Assembly: GCF_003048375.1 (NCBI RefSeq) | Contig: NZ_CP021642.1 | Span: 1,426,001-1,490,000, forward strand | Direction: 5' to 3' | DNA from: Campylobacter concisus | Lineage (GTDB): Bacteria > Campylobacterota > Campylobacteria > Campylobacterales > Campylobacteraceae | DNA: 64,000 nt | Part shown: positions 18,525 through 27,637 of the stretch, one piece after another | Numbering within the stretch: the first letter of the stretch is position 1 | Layout of the letters: each line of letters begins with the position of its first letter | Translations under genes and position numbers: made by a program | The notes under the pieces: generated by a model | The model's input: only the letters and a program-made list of their open reading frames with translations | Databases searched by the model: none | Told to the model about the DNA's origin: nothing

Positions 18525-18834
18525 TTAACTATTCATATTTATTTGTTCTTCCATCTTATATGATGTCGCAATCCATCTTGCAGTTTCTAAGTCTTGCGGA
18601 TCATGAATTGTGCTCTTTTTTTCGTATTTAGCATAGCAACTTTTAACATATATTCATCAGTAAGAGCAAAATCAAAAACTTCTATTTTGTTTCATACGCT
18701 CTTTCTTTACAGATTTTGGGACAACAATGACATCTCTTTGAATTAACCACCTTGGCATAACCTGCCCTGTAGATTTATTATATTTTTCCCTATTTCTTTT
18801 AGTATATCTACATTAAATGTATCATTATCTCCTC
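18525..18834 (-). pseudogene. Aldo/keto reductase, C-terminal remnant with frameshifts
   Basis: Joined across three frames, the leftward strand reads as the end of an aldo/keto reductase: DTFNVDILKEIGK, then KYNKSTGQVMPRWLIQRD and VIVVPKSVKKERM, then DFALTDEYM, then STIHDPQDLETARWIATSY and a stop at 18527-18525. Frame changes fall near 18780, in TTTTT at 18674-18678 and in AAAAAA at 18616-18622. Two or all three are in homopolymer runs, so sequencing error could explain them. However, the N-terminal two thirds of the enzyme, with the catalytic Asp, Tyr, Lys and His, is missing, so the gene is broken either way. Confidence 0.8.
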
Positions 18835-18985
18835 TACACATAGAGGCAAGCCTCATGATTTCCTCTCTCGCTTCAAAGCCTAACGCGCCAACGTGAGTGT
18901 TCTCGCAATCAAAAATTCTCTTGCTAACGACGCTTTTTTCGATCACTTTCGTGTCGGCGTTTAGATTGTAAATTTTCCCTTAGTA
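18835..18985 (-). pseudogene. Unrecognised coding remnant fused to the reductase remnant
   Basis: The frame upstream of the reductase remnant stays open and reads NADTKVIEKSVVSKRIFD and then HVGALGFEAREEIMRLASM before running into reductase sequence near 18840. I do not recognise this part, and it does not resemble the N-terminus of an aldo/keto reductase. The simplest reading is a deletion junction joining pieces of two genes. GTG at 18946 is the only usable start. Confidence 0.4.
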
Positions 18986-18988
18986 AAT

Positions 18989-19591
18989 TTACGCAAGCCC
19001 AGGAAAGCGTCTATCCAACACACATTTGACCTGCTCTAACCAGACCTTTCGCTCAACCTCGTCGCTATCCGCGACCACTCTAAACATCAGCCGCTCAAAT
19101 GTTTTCACGCCACAAAAATCAAAAATGCAGCTTTTCCAAATTCTTTCCAGCGGATCGTCGAATATCTTGTTTTCTCTGGCCTCGGGAGTATTGGATGTGT
19201 TAAAGACTACGGCGGCTTCAGCTTTTAAAAACCCCATCGGAAGCCCGCCGCCGTTATCGCCCGGCGCAAAATCGTAGGCTACTCCTTGCCTTAGCACGCG
19301 ATCAATCCAGTCCTTTAGGATGGCTGGCGGCTCGCTCCACCAATTTGGATGAACGATCACGATACCGTGGTCGTTTGCGATGTCTTTTTGATGCACTTTT
19401 AACAGCTCGTCGTCGCTTTCGTCGCTCACGAGCTCAGTGCCGCTAAGGATCAGGTTAAATTTCTCTTTATATAGATCGTGAAATTTAACCTCGTAGCCGC
19501 TATTTTGCAATTTTTCTGCCGCTACGTTCGCAATAGCCGCATTTAGACTTCTCTCGTAAGGATGCACTAAAATGATGCAGATTTGCTTCAT
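18989..19591 (-). CDS. Flavodoxin-fold NAD(P)H oxidoreductase (MdaB/KefF-like)
   Basis: About 200 residues from ATG at 19591. The frame opens at a TTG at 19630 that only overlaps the previous gene. Start KQICIILVHPYERSLNAAIAN places the FMN phosphate loop, and HPNWWSEPPAILKDWIDRVLRQGVAYDF is the hallmark of the flavodoxin_2 family (quinone reductases and KefF-type regulators). It transfers hydride from NAD(P)H to quinones or other small electrophiles. No good ribosome site is visible. GC content is higher than in the DUF262 gene before it, so the two do not look like an old operon. Confidence 0.8.
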   Translation of the reverse strand: MKQICIILVHPYERSLNAAIANVAAEKLQNSGYEVKFHDLYKEKFNLILSGTELVSDESDDELLKVHQKDIANDHGIVIVHPNWWSEPPAILKDWIDRVLRQGVAYDFAPGDNGGGLPMGFLKAEAAVVFNTSNTPEARENKIFDDPLERIWKSCIFDFCGVKTFERLMFRVVADSDEVERKVWLEQVKCVLDRRFPGLA

Positions 19592-19626
19592 AATAATTTC
19601 AGTTCTTGTTTTCTTAAATTCCCTAA

Positions 19627-21345
19627 TCAATTATCGCAAATAATAAAATCATAATACTCTCTAGCCATTTTTTTAGAACGAACTTTAGCTACTTCAATAT
19701 CAAAATCTGAATATTCTGAAATAAAAGTTTTAACTTGCTCATATTTTGATTTATTATAAACTTCCCTTTTTTCAATATATTTTAAATCACTAGCATCATT
19801 ATTTAGTTGAGTCTCTAAACAAATTAGGTTGCCAATCAAGCAAGTATCATTATCTTCTGATTTTTCATTTATAATGTGTTCTACGGAAGTATCATCAGAG
19901 AAAAAATCCTTTTTCTCAAAATATTGATTAAGCTTCTTTAAAACATATTTAGCCAATACGTTTGTTGGTAAATTTTTTCTTCCGCTATATGCCAACTTAA
20001 CAAAACCCTCTTCAAATTCCTCATACTTCGGCAATTTAGAGTTAAAAGTATCGTAGAGTAATTCATTAAGAATCGTATTTGTATCGCTTTTACTTTGTGT
20101 TTTTCTTAACTTGATTGCCAATTTAGAAAAATTGGTCTCATATATATTAGCCTGCTTCTTTGATATGTTTGTATATGCGAAAATAAAATTTTCAAGGTAT
20201 TGAATTACCTTTTTAAAACTTGAAGTTGAAATTAGCTCCCTTTTTTTTATATCTAATAGCGCTAGTAATATAATTCTGCTTTGTACCACATTAAATATAC
20301 TTCCGAAAGATTGTAGACTTTGAACCAACCATTTATATTCTTGCCTATTACTGTAATCTTCTATTTTTGGATTAACAATACTAATATAAATCTTTGACTC
20401 TTTTTCTAAATCCTTTAAAAAATCAAGGTATTCATCTTTTTTTATATAAGACTTAAACGAATCATAAAGCTTATTGTTTGTTTCTTTTTTAAATCTAGAT
20501 ATCCAATAATGTCTATAAAAGGTTGCTAAACCTATTGAGCCATCTCTGTCTCTTAAAGTTTTTTTAACCCCTTCCCAAACACTTTCTGCATAGCCAATTC
20601 CTCCATTTTTATCATTGTGCAACTTTTCAAAAACTATGTTTTTAATAAGATCTATGCTTGCAAGATTTTTACCTTTAGCATTTAAAATTTCAAAAATCAT
20701 ATATGCACTATCTTTATCACTGGTTACTATAGCGATAAGTTTTGACTCAAGAATTTGATCTCTAACTGCTAGTAAAATCTTCACATAGTCAAAATCTTTA
20801 AAAACCAAATTTTGTTCTTTTAATTTATCACATGATAAATATATATTAAAAAAATCGTAAGTTTGCTTTATGTTTTCTTCTTCCTCTGTTTCTACTTCCG
20901 GGATATTGGTTTTTTCTTTAGATTGCACATAACAATCAAAATACGGATATGACGTATCACTGATCAAATGCCTTATAGGTTCGTCATTATCATTAATATC
21001 TTTAACATATCTAAAAGTTGCATCAGATAAACCTTTCTCTCCACATTCCATTAATTTATTTGAAATTACTGACAATAATATTGTAATCACAGTTAATCTT
21101 TGCTGACCATCGACCACATCTATACTATTCTCGTTAGAATTTCCAGAAAAAACCATAGTTCCAATAAAATACACATTATTAGATAAACTGTCTCCTACCG
21201 ACTTTATACCACTAATAATATCATCTATGAATCTTTTATAAAACTGCTTATCCCAAGAATAATCTCTTTGAAAAACGGGTATCCTAAAAGTTGGGTACGT
21301 TTTAAACAGTGTTTTTATATCCATATCTTGTGGAGAAAAATTCAT
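19627..21345 (-). CDS. DUF262/DUF1524 (GmrSD-like) restriction-type protein
   Basis: 572 residues. The N-terminal DUF262 domain shows FRIPVFQRDYSW (residues 20-31) and VVDGQQRLT (77-85), the ParB-like nucleotide-binding motif. The C-terminal DUF1524 domain shows EHI with candidate catalytic His490, then LIGNLICLE with Asn506 and a later Lys/Ser/Tyr cluster, the layout of His-Me finger nucleases. Single-chain GmrSD proteins are type IV enzymes cutting modified phage DNA. The usual HIxP reads HIIN here. The gene is much more AT-rich than its neighbours and sits in a patch with decayed genes, which suggests transfer. Confidence 0.85.
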   Translation of the reverse strand: MNFSPQDMDIKTLFKTYPTFRIPVFQRDYSWDKQFYKRFIDDIISGIKSVGDSLSNNVYFIGTMVFSGNSNENSIDVVDGQQRLTVITILLSVISNKLMECGEKGLSDATFRYVKDINDNDEPIRHLISDTSYPYFDCYVQSKEKTNIPEVETEEEENIKQTYDFFNIYLSCDKLKEQNLVFKDFDYVKILLAVRDQILESKLIAIVTSDKDSAYMIFEILNAKGKNLASIDLIKNIVFEKLHNDKNGGIGYAESVWEGVKKTLRDRDGSIGLATFYRHYWISRFKKETNNKLYDSFKSYIKKDEYLDFLKDLEKESKIYISIVNPKIEDYSNRQEYKWLVQSLQSFGSIFNVVQSRIILLALLDIKKRELISTSSFKKVIQYLENFIFAYTNISKKQANIYETNFSKLAIKLRKTQSKSDTNTILNELLYDTFNSKLPKYEEFEEGFVKLAYSGRKNLPTNVLAKYVLKKLNQYFEKKDFFSDDTSVEHIINEKSEDNDTCLIGNLICLETQLNNDASDLKYIEKREVYNKSKYEQVKTFISEYSDFDIEVAKVRSKKMAREYYDFIICDN

Positions 21346-21399
21346 GATTATACCTTTCTAATAATGCTCAAATGCTGTTGCATGCCGATATTTTTACCA

Positions 21400-22932
21400 C
21401 TACTCCCACTCGATAGTTGCAGGTGGCTTGCTTGAGATGTCATAAACTACGCGGTTTATGCCATTTACCTCGTTTATGATGCGGCGGCTTACGTTTTCAA
21501 GCAGGTCATAAGGAAGTCTTGAAAAGCTTGCAGTCATGCCATCACTTGCATCTACCACACGCACACAAACAGCGTTTTCATAGGTGCGGTTATCGCCCAT
21601 AACGCCAACAGAATTTACATTTAAAAGTACGCAAAATGCCTGCCAAGTTTTGTTATACCAGCCACTACTTTTTAGCTCATCGCGCAAGATCACGTCAGCT
21701 TTGCGAAGTAGCTCAAGGCTTGGTTTATTTACCTCGCCCATGATGCGGATAGCAAGGCCAGGTCCAGGGAAAGGATGGCGGAAGACTAGCTCGCGGCTTA
21801 GTCCAAGCTCAAGTCCTAGCTTTCTAACCTCGTCTTTAAAAATCTCTCTTAAAGGCTCTATCAGCTCAAATGTCATCCAATCAGGCAAACCTCCAACGTT
21901 GTGGTGGCTCTTTATCGTCTTGCTTGAGCCAACAACTGAACTTTCGATGATATCGGTATAAAGAGTGCCTTGAGCTAGAAATTTCACATCGCCATGCTTC
22001 TTAGCCTCTTTTTCAAAAATTTCTATAAATGTCTCGCCTATGATCTTGCGTTTTTTCTCAGGATCAACGACACCAGCCAAGCGACCAAGAAAGATCTCAC
22101 TCGCATCTATACTAACTAGCTCAACGCCAAGCTTTGTTCTAAATGTAGCTTCAACTTGCTCTTTTTCGTTTGTTCTAAGAAGTCCGTTATCGACAAAAAC
22201 AAGGATCAAATTTTCAGGCACAGCAGCTGCTAAAAGTGCTGCAGTCACAGAGCTATCCACGCCACCGCTAACTGCACAAAGCACCTTGTGAGTGCCCACT
22301 GTTTTTCTGATCTCTTCTATCTTATTCTTAGCGAAGCTTCCCATGTTCCATGTACTCTCGCAGCCGCAAATATATTTAGCAAAATTCTTTAAAATTTGTG
22401 TGCCATACTCGCTATGTTGCACCTCTGCATGAAACTGGATCGCATAAAATTTACGCTTATCATCGCCAAAAGCACAATAAGGCGAATTTTCGCTAATCGC
22501 AATCGCCTCAAAGCCCTTTGGTAGGTCTTTTACATAGTCGCTATGGCTCATCCATACGATTTGCTTTGAAGGTGTATCTTTAAAAAGATCGTGCTCTTTT
22601 ACGACGCTAAGTTCAGCTTTGCCGTACTCTTTGTGATCAGCTGCTAAAACCTCAGCACCATGCGTGTGAGCAAGTAGCTGCATGCCGTAGCAAACGCCAA
22701 GTATAGGGATGTTTAGCTCAAAGACGCCATTATCGCAAAAGTAGGCATCTTTGGCATAAACGCTAGCTGGACCACCACTTAGAATGATACCTTTTGGATC
22801 TTTCGCCTTTATATCGCTTAGTTTTGCGTTAAATGGCAAAATTTCAGTATAAACTCCTTCTTCTCTTAGCCTTCTAGCTATTAGCTGAGTATACTGCGAA
22901 CCAAAGTCCAAAACTATAATCGTATTGTTCAT
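21400..22932 (-). CDS. guaA: GMP synthase (glutamine-hydrolysing)
   Basis: 510 residues, normal for the fused enzyme. The N-terminal class I amidotransferase has its nucleophile Cys81 in GVCYGMQ and His/Glu in FHAEVQHSE. The ATP pyrophosphatase domain has the P-loop SGGVDSSV. The C-terminal dimerisation domain includes [15 protein letters not shown] and ends KPPATIEWE. It converts XMP to GMP. It is separated from nhaD by 10 bases, with nhaD upstream, so the two may be co-transcribed. Confidence 0.97.
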   Translation of the reverse strand: MNNTIIVLDFGSQYTQLIARRLREEGVYTEILPFNAKLSDIKAKDPKGIILSGGPASVYAKDAYFCDNGVFELNIPILGVCYGMQLLAHTHGAEVLAADHKEYGKAELSVVKEHDLFKDTPSKQIVWMSHSDYVKDLPKGFEAIAISENSPYCAFGDDKRKFYAIQFHAEVQHSEYGTQILKNFAKYICGCESTWNMGSFAKNKIEEIRKTVGTHKVLCAVSGGVDSSVTAALLAAAVPENLILVFVDNGLLRTNEKEQVEATFRTKLGVELVSIDASEIFLGRLAGVVDPEKKRKIIGETFIEIFEKEAKKHGDVKFLAQGTLYTDIIESSVVGSSKTIKSHHNVGGLPDWMTFELIEPLREIFKDEVRKLGLELGLSRELVFRHPFPGPGLAIRIMGEVNKPSLELLRKADVILRDELKSSGWYNKTWQAFCVLLNVNSVGVMGDNRTYENAVCVRVVDASDGMTASFSRLPYDLLENVSRRIINEVNGINRVVYDISSKPPATIEWE

Positions 22933-22942
22933 TTATAACCTT

Positions 22943-24331
22943 TTAAAAGTAGATGTGAAAAATTTCAAACTGCACATACCAAACAATGAGTGATACGATG
23001 TATCCTAAAACTACCATCCATGCATATTTCATATGCGCACCAAAGGTATAAATTCCTTTTAATTTACCCATTACTCCAACGCCAGCTGCTGAACCAAAGC
23101 TGATCATCGAACCGCCGATACCAGCTGTAAGTGTCACTAGTAACCACTGACTCATAGCCTCGCCTGCATCAGCTCCCATAGCTGGATTTGCTTTTAGAAC
23201 GGCTGACATAACAGGGACGTTATCAACGACTGCTGAGAGGAAGCCAACACCGATATTTACAGGTGTTGAGCCAAATTTATCATAAAGTGACACAGCGTAA
23301 TTTAAAAATCCAGCAAAGTGAAGAGCGCCAACTGCAGCTAAAATTCCAAAGAAGAAAAATAGCGTGTTGTTCTCGATCTTTGACATATAGTGAAAGACAT
23401 TCATAGGCTCTTCGTCTTTGTGAGCTTTTTTGAAATAATATGTATAAAGGCTAAGTAGCGAGAAGCCAAACATCATGCCCCACATCGCTGGCAAGTGAAA
23501 TAACTGGTGCATCATAACTGCACAAAAGATAGTAAATGCACCTATAAAGATAACTGCTTTACCGCCCTTTTTCATAACCACTTTTGGCTCATTTGCCACG
23601 TCAAAATGAGGTGCAGTATTTGGCACGATGCGTGAAAGTAAAAACGCAGTTACAAACCAGCCGATAAATGAAGCTGGGAAAAGTGCGAAAAAGTCTAAGA
23701 ATGGTGACTTGCCAGCTGCCCAAACCATAAGTGTAGTGATGTCGCCAAATGGACTCCACGCTCCGCCTGCGTTTGCTGCTACGACGATGTTTATAGCACC
23801 TGCGACTAGGAAATTTGTATTATTTCTATCTATCGTTAAAAGAACGGTTGATAGGATAAGCGCTGTTGTTAGGTTATCAGCCACTGGGCTAATGAAAAAT
23901 GCCAAAATACCAGTTAGCCAAAATAGCTTTCTATAAGTGTAGCCTTTTGAAACTAGGTTATATTTAAGTGCGTTAAATACATCTCGTTCAACAAGTGCCT
24001 CGATAAATGTCATCGCCACCATCAAGAAAAAGACGATCTGAGCTATCTCTAAGATCAGGTGATTTACCTCGTGCTCTAGCGAATGCACATCCATGCCATT
24101 TATAAGCATATAAACGCCGATAAGTAGGAACATAAAAGTGCCGATAAAAATGGCAGGTTTTGCCTTGTCGATGTGAAAATTCTCTTCTGCTGCTATGAAA
24201 AAGTATCCAACAACAAAAATGATAAGCGATAAAATTCCCGCCCATGTAGTAGTTAAGTCAATAGCCGCAGCTTCTCCGTCAGCACCAAAGGCTAAAGCAA
24301 AAAACAAACTTAGAAGTCCAAATAACCTCAT
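22943..24331 (-). CDS. nhaD: Na+/H+ antiporter NhaD
   Basis: 462 residues with about 12-13 membrane helices and a leading signal-like helix. Sequence features of the NhaD / ion-transporter superfamily are SPVADNLTTALILSTVLL, NIVVAANAGGAWSPFGDITTLMVW, DNVPVMSAVL and GGSMISFGSAAGVGVMG. It expels sodium in exchange for protons across the inner membrane. A TACAAGGAG-type ribosome site precedes the ATG. PutP about 5 kb away is also sodium-coupled. Confidence 0.93.
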   Translation of the reverse strand: MRLFGLLSLFFALAFGADGEAAAIDLTTTWAGILSLIIFVVGYFFIAAEENFHIDKAKPAIFIGTFMFLLIGVYMLINGMDVHSLEHEVNHLILEIAQIVFFLMVAMTFIEALVERDVFNALKYNLVSKGYTYRKLFWLTGILAFFISPVADNLTTALILSTVLLTIDRNNTNFLVAGAINIVVAANAGGAWSPFGDITTLMVWAAGKSPFLDFFALFPASFIGWFVTAFLLSRIVPNTAPHFDVANEPKVVMKKGGKAVIFIGAFTIFCAVMMHQLFHLPAMWGMMFGFSLLSLYTYYFKKAHKDEEPMNVFHYMSKIENNTLFFFFGILAAVGALHFAGFLNYAVSLYDKFGSTPVNIGVGFLSAVVDNVPVMSAVLKANPAMGADAGEAMSQWLLVTLTAGIGGSMISFGSAAGVGVMGKLKGIYTFGAHMKYAWMVVLGYIVSLIVWYVQFEIFHIYF

Positions 24332-24444
24332 ATACTCTCCTTGTAAGATAAAAATTTGCGTATTTTACTTAAATGAGCCTAAAATTTAGGTTAGTTAAAT
24401 TTATTAAGCTTGCATTACATTTTTATCTTACGCCAAATTTAAGA

Positions 24445-24612
24445 TCAAATTTTATTGATCTTGTCAGTTTTTTTCTCTTTTACAGGTGCATCGCCATAAA
24501 ATGGATCGTCCTTGTAGCCGCAGCCACTAAGTGCAAAAAGAGCGAAAATTAAAATAAAAGATGATAAGATTGCCTTATGAAAGACGCCAAATTTATGATA
24601 GATGCTATCCAC
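24445..24612 (-). CDS. Small lipoprotein, 55 residues
   Basis: The leftward strand carries an unlisted frame from GTG at 24612 (AAAGGA six bases upstream) to TGA at 24447-24445. It encodes a basic start, a hydrophobic core ILSSFILIFALFALSGC with a lipobox cysteine at residue 31, and a short charged tail GYKDDPFYGDAPVKEKK. This resembles LptM/YifL-type mini-lipoproteins (Cys-Gly-x-K/D-D-x-x-Y). The long pre-lipobox segment is unusual, but no ATG or TTG occurs closer. Its 5' end overlaps the 5' end of the rightward gene at 24577 by 36 bases. Confidence 0.65.
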   Translation of the reverse strand: MDSIYHKFGVFHKAILSSFILIFALFALSGCGYKDDPFYGDAPVKEKKTDKINKI

Positions 24613-25095
24613 GAAAATCCTTTATATAAAGAAAAATTAAGCATGGCAGACGAGTGCCGAGAGCTTCTGCGCCTCATGGGTAAAGCAAAGCGATTTTACA
24701 TAGCTTTTTGCTACGTTAGAGAAGGCATTTTAACCTTCGTTCTCACTCATCCCTCAGGGCTTTTGGAGCTTAGACGTGATAGTAGTATAAATGATATAAA
24801 AGGGTTATTAAAAACCTTTTGCAAATTTAATAAAAATAGCATTTTTGCAAGCGTCATCGAGCCAAAACCTCTTAGCGAGATCAACTATATAAAAAATAAA
24901 AAAGAAGAAAATATAAGATTTATCGTGAGCAAATATCTAAAATTTTTCACGCCTCAACCTACGCAAAGGTCAAATTTCATCATGCCAGCCAGCAAGGGCG
25001 AGTTTAAAAATTTAGCCACAAATGAGCAAATTTATAAGAAATTTGAAGAGCTAAGAGAAATTTTGCTAAAGAAAAATGAGCAGGCAAGATGCTAA
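24577..25095 (+). CDS. Conserved protein of unknown function before uvrC
   Basis: 172 residues, soluble, with no signal or membrane helix. I do not recognise a domain. From memory C. jejuni also has a hypothetical gene between guaA and uvrC, and this is probably its counterpart. The N-terminus is a run of short helices and the centre is beta-like (KRFYIAFCYVREGILTFVL). The tail is charged. The start is doubtful: no ribosome site precedes ATG 24577, and ATG 24595 or 24643 are alternatives. It overlaps uvrC by 7 bases. Confidence 0.7.
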   Translation: MKDAKFMIDAIHENPLYKEKLSMADECRELLRLMGKAKRFYIAFCYVREGILTFVLTHPSGLLELRRDSSINDIKGLLKTFCKFNKNSIFASVIEPKPLSEINYIKNKKEENIRFIVSKYLKFFTPQPTQRSNFIMPASKGEFKNLATNEQIYKKFEELREILLKKNEQARC

Positions 25096-26906
25096 TAGAC
25101 GAGATAAGAACGCTTCCAAACGAGCCTGGCGTATATCAATATTTTGACGCTCAAAACAGACTTTTATATGTCGGCAAGGCCAAAATTTTAAAAAACAGGG
25201 TCAAAAGCTACTTTAAATTTACCCCAAGCTTAGCCCCAGCTGAAAAGCTAAGCCCAAGAATTTCAAAGATGATAAGCGAGGCCGTGCATCTTGAATACAT
25301 CGTCACACCAAGCGAAGCAGACGCGCTCATACTTGAAAATTCATTTATCAAACAGCTTAAGCCAAAATACAATATCTTGCTTCGTGACGACAAGACCTAC
25401 CCTTATATCTTTATAAATTTAAATGACGAATTTCCTAGATTTGAGATCACTAGAAAGGTGGTAAAAGGCTCAAATATACGTTACTTTGGGCCATATTTTA
25501 GTGGAGCAGGAGAGCTACTTGAGGCGCTTTATCTAAATTTCAACCTAGTTCAGAAAAAGTCCTGCATCAAAGGCAAAAAAGCCTGCCTTTTTCACCAGCT
25601 AAAACGTTGCTACGCCCCATGTGAGGGCAAAATTTCAAAAGAGAGCTACGCCAAAATAGTTGCTGATGCCACAGCCGCTTTGCAAAATCCAAATTTATTA
25701 ATCGCTCGCCTTGAAGAGCTCATGCTAAACTACGCCAAGGCTGAAGACTACGAGCAAGCAGCCGCGACTAGAGATAAGATGCAAACGCTTAAAAATATGC
25801 AAACAAAGGTCGAGGTCGATCTTGCTAAGCTTGAGGACTTTGAGGCCTACTCGGTCGCTTGTGTGCATGATATGATCTGCGCAGTGAGATTTAGCGTGCA
25901 AAGTGGCAAGATAACAGGCGTAAAAACCGATATCACGCAGGCTAAAAACGCTCAAAAAGATGAGATAAACGAGGCTTATAAGCAGGCCATTTTAAAAAGC
26001 TTTATCGCTGGTCAGCCAATAATCAGCACCAAAATTTACGTCCATGAAAACTTTGAAGATAGCGAGCTTGTTGAAGAAATTTTAAACGAGAGATTTGGGC
26101 GTAAATTTAGCATCACTTGCCCAAAAATAGGCGATAAGCGTAAAATTTGCGAGATCGCAACCAAAAACGCCGAAGTTAGCATCGAAAAATACCTAAAAAC
26201 ACACGATAACGAGCTACTAAACGAGATAAAAGAGTATTTTAATCTAGCTCACACGCCTTACGTGGTCGAAGCCTACGACAACTCGCACCTTTTTGGCGAG
26301 GCAAGTGTCGGGGCGATGGTGCGCTATGAGCATGGAGAGTGGGCGAAGCAAAACTACCGCCACATGCATCTAAGCTCTAAAAACGACTACGATCAGATGA
26401 GAGAGAGCCTCACTGCTAGAGCGCTTAGGTTTGACAAGCTTAGTCCGCCTGATCTTTGGGTTATTGACGGGGGCGAAGCACTTTTAAATTTAGCCTGCGA
26501 GATTTTAGCAAGTAGCGGGGCAAACGTCGATGTGATCGCTATCTCAAAAGAAAAAATAGACGCCAAAGCTCACCGCGCAAAGGGCGAGGCGAAAGATAAA
26601 ATTTATACAAAAAATGGCAGCTTTAGCCTAAGTACGAGCGATAAAAAGCTGCAGTTTTTCCAAAAGATGCGTGATGAGAGCCATAGATTTGTCATCAGTT
26701 TTCACAGAAAAACAAGGCAGAAAAACGATATGCAAAGATCAGTGCTAAGACAAGCTGGCGTTTCTGAGGGCAGTATCGCGAAATTAATCAGCTTTTACGG
26801 AAGTTTTGATAAAATCAGCGAAGCAAATTTAGACGAAGTGGCAAAAATAACAAACAAAAGCGTAGCAGCAAAGCTTTTAACGCTCAAAGAAGGAAATTTG
26901 AAGTGA
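25089..26906 (+). CDS. uvrC: Excinuclease ABC subunit C
   Basis: 605 residues, the normal UvrC length. Order: GIY-YIG nuclease domain (PNEPGVYQYFDAQNRLLYVGKAK) for the 3' incision, a Cys-rich stretch CIKGKKACLFHQLKRCYAPC for the Fe-S site, the UVR domain (about 200-235), and the RNase H-like endonuclease domain (EAYDNSHLFG, VIDGGEALL, DESHRFVISFHR) for the 5' incision, ending in helix-hairpin-helix motifs. It acts in nucleotide excision repair with UvrA and UvrB, which are not here. It overlaps the genes on both sides. Confidence 0.97.
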   Translation: MLIDEIRTLPNEPGVYQYFDAQNRLLYVGKAKILKNRVKSYFKFTPSLAPAEKLSPRISKMISEAVHLEYIVTPSEADALILENSFIKQLKPKYNILLRDDKTYPYIFINLNDEFPRFEITRKVVKGSNIRYFGPYFSGAGELLEALYLNFNLVQKKSCIKGKKACLFHQLKRCYAPCEGKISKESYAKIVADATAALQNPNLLIARLEELMLNYAKAEDYEQAAATRDKMQTLKNMQTKVEVDLAKLEDFEAYSVACVHDMICAVRFSVQSGKITGVKTDITQAKNAQKDEINEAYKQAILKSFIAGQPIISTKIYVHENFEDSELVEEILNERFGRKFSITCPKIGDKRKICEIATKNAEVSIEKYLKTHDNELLNEIKEYFNLAHTPYVVEAYDNSHLFGEASVGAMVRYEHGEWAKQNYRHMHLSSKNDYDQMRESLTARALRFDKLSPPDLWVIDGGEALLNLACEILASSGANVDVIAISKEKIDAKAHRAKGEAKDKIYTKNGSFSLSTSDKKLQFFQKMRDESHRFVISFHRKTRQKNDMQRSVLRQAGVSEGSIAKLISFYGSFDKISEANLDEVAKITNKSVAAKLLTLKEGNLK

Positions 26907-27637
26907 TAATATACGACAAAAACGGTCAAATTTTAGCGATGGGAGATATCTCTCTTGGTCTGCTTGAATTTAAAGATATAAGGGAGTTTTTAAGCGAACA
27001 TAAAGACATTGACGAGCTAGTTTTAGACTACAAAGAGTCTGGAGTTTTTATAGATTATCTAGCTAAAAGACCAAATTTAAGAGTAAATTTAAAGACCAAA
27101 AACGGCAAAATTTTAAATGCTACGCTTAAATTTTCAAAGATCAGCTCAGTAAAAAATGAAGAGTATTTTGAGCTTTTAATCCTCGATCAAACAGAAATTT
27201 ACAGCCAAAACCAGCAAGCTGCGATGAAAGCAAAGACAAAGCTTCGCTTGCCAAATTTAAAGGTCGATGAAAAAGAGCTTTTGGATAAAGAAGAAGAGAT
27301 CTTAAACGAGAGCTGGTTTAGCGAGACAGCTAGCTTTTTAAATTTAAGCAAAAGCGAGTTTGCGACCTATCTTGGTATATTTTTAAGCAAAGCCAAAGAC
27401 AAGATGATCTTTATCCAAAGTGCGGTGCAAGCGCGAGATACTAAATTTTTAGAAGAGAGCATAAGGATATTAAAAGAGCCAGCGCTAAATTTAAAGATCA
27501 CTCCGCTTGTGGCAAATTTCGATGCGCTACTTACCAGACCAAACAAGATTAAAAAAATCGCTCAGATAAATGAAAGACTAAGCGAAATAAGCACACTTTG
27601 CAATAAATTTTCAAAAAGGCTTGGCAATGAGGGTTAG
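26903..27637 (+). CDS. Hpt-like protein lacking the phospho-accepting histidine
   Basis: 244 residues starting at GTG that overlaps the uvrC stop (GTGA). Residues 1-100 look PAS/Roadblock-like (alternating strands beginning IIYDKNGQILAMGD). Residues 140-240 are helical. The stretch SIRILKEPALNLKITPL (186-202) lines up with the Hpt consensus A-H-x-L-K-G-x-A-x-N-L, with Lys191, Ala194, Asn196 and Leu197 kept, but Arg188 replaces the histidine and Glu192 the glycine. The domain call is my own alignment by eye. The next gene encodes a kinase-like protein and overlaps it by 11 bases, so the two are likely partners. Confidence 0.6.
   Translation: MIIYDKNGQILAMGDISLGLLEFKDIREFLSEHKDIDELVLDYKESGVFIDYLAKRPNLRVNLKTKNGKILNATLKFSKISSVKNEEYFELLILDQTEIYSQNQQAAMKAKTKLRLPNLKVDEKELLDKEEEILNESWFSETASFLNLSKSEFATYLGIFLSKAKDKMIFIQSAVQARDTKFLEESIRILKEPALNLKITPLVANFDALLTRPNKIKKIAQINERLSEISTLCNKFSKRLGNEG

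Noticed and set aside
18743-18946. 67-codon frame as an intact small gene
   Set aside because: Its end matches an aldo/keto reductase that continues in another frame, so it is part of a broken gene.
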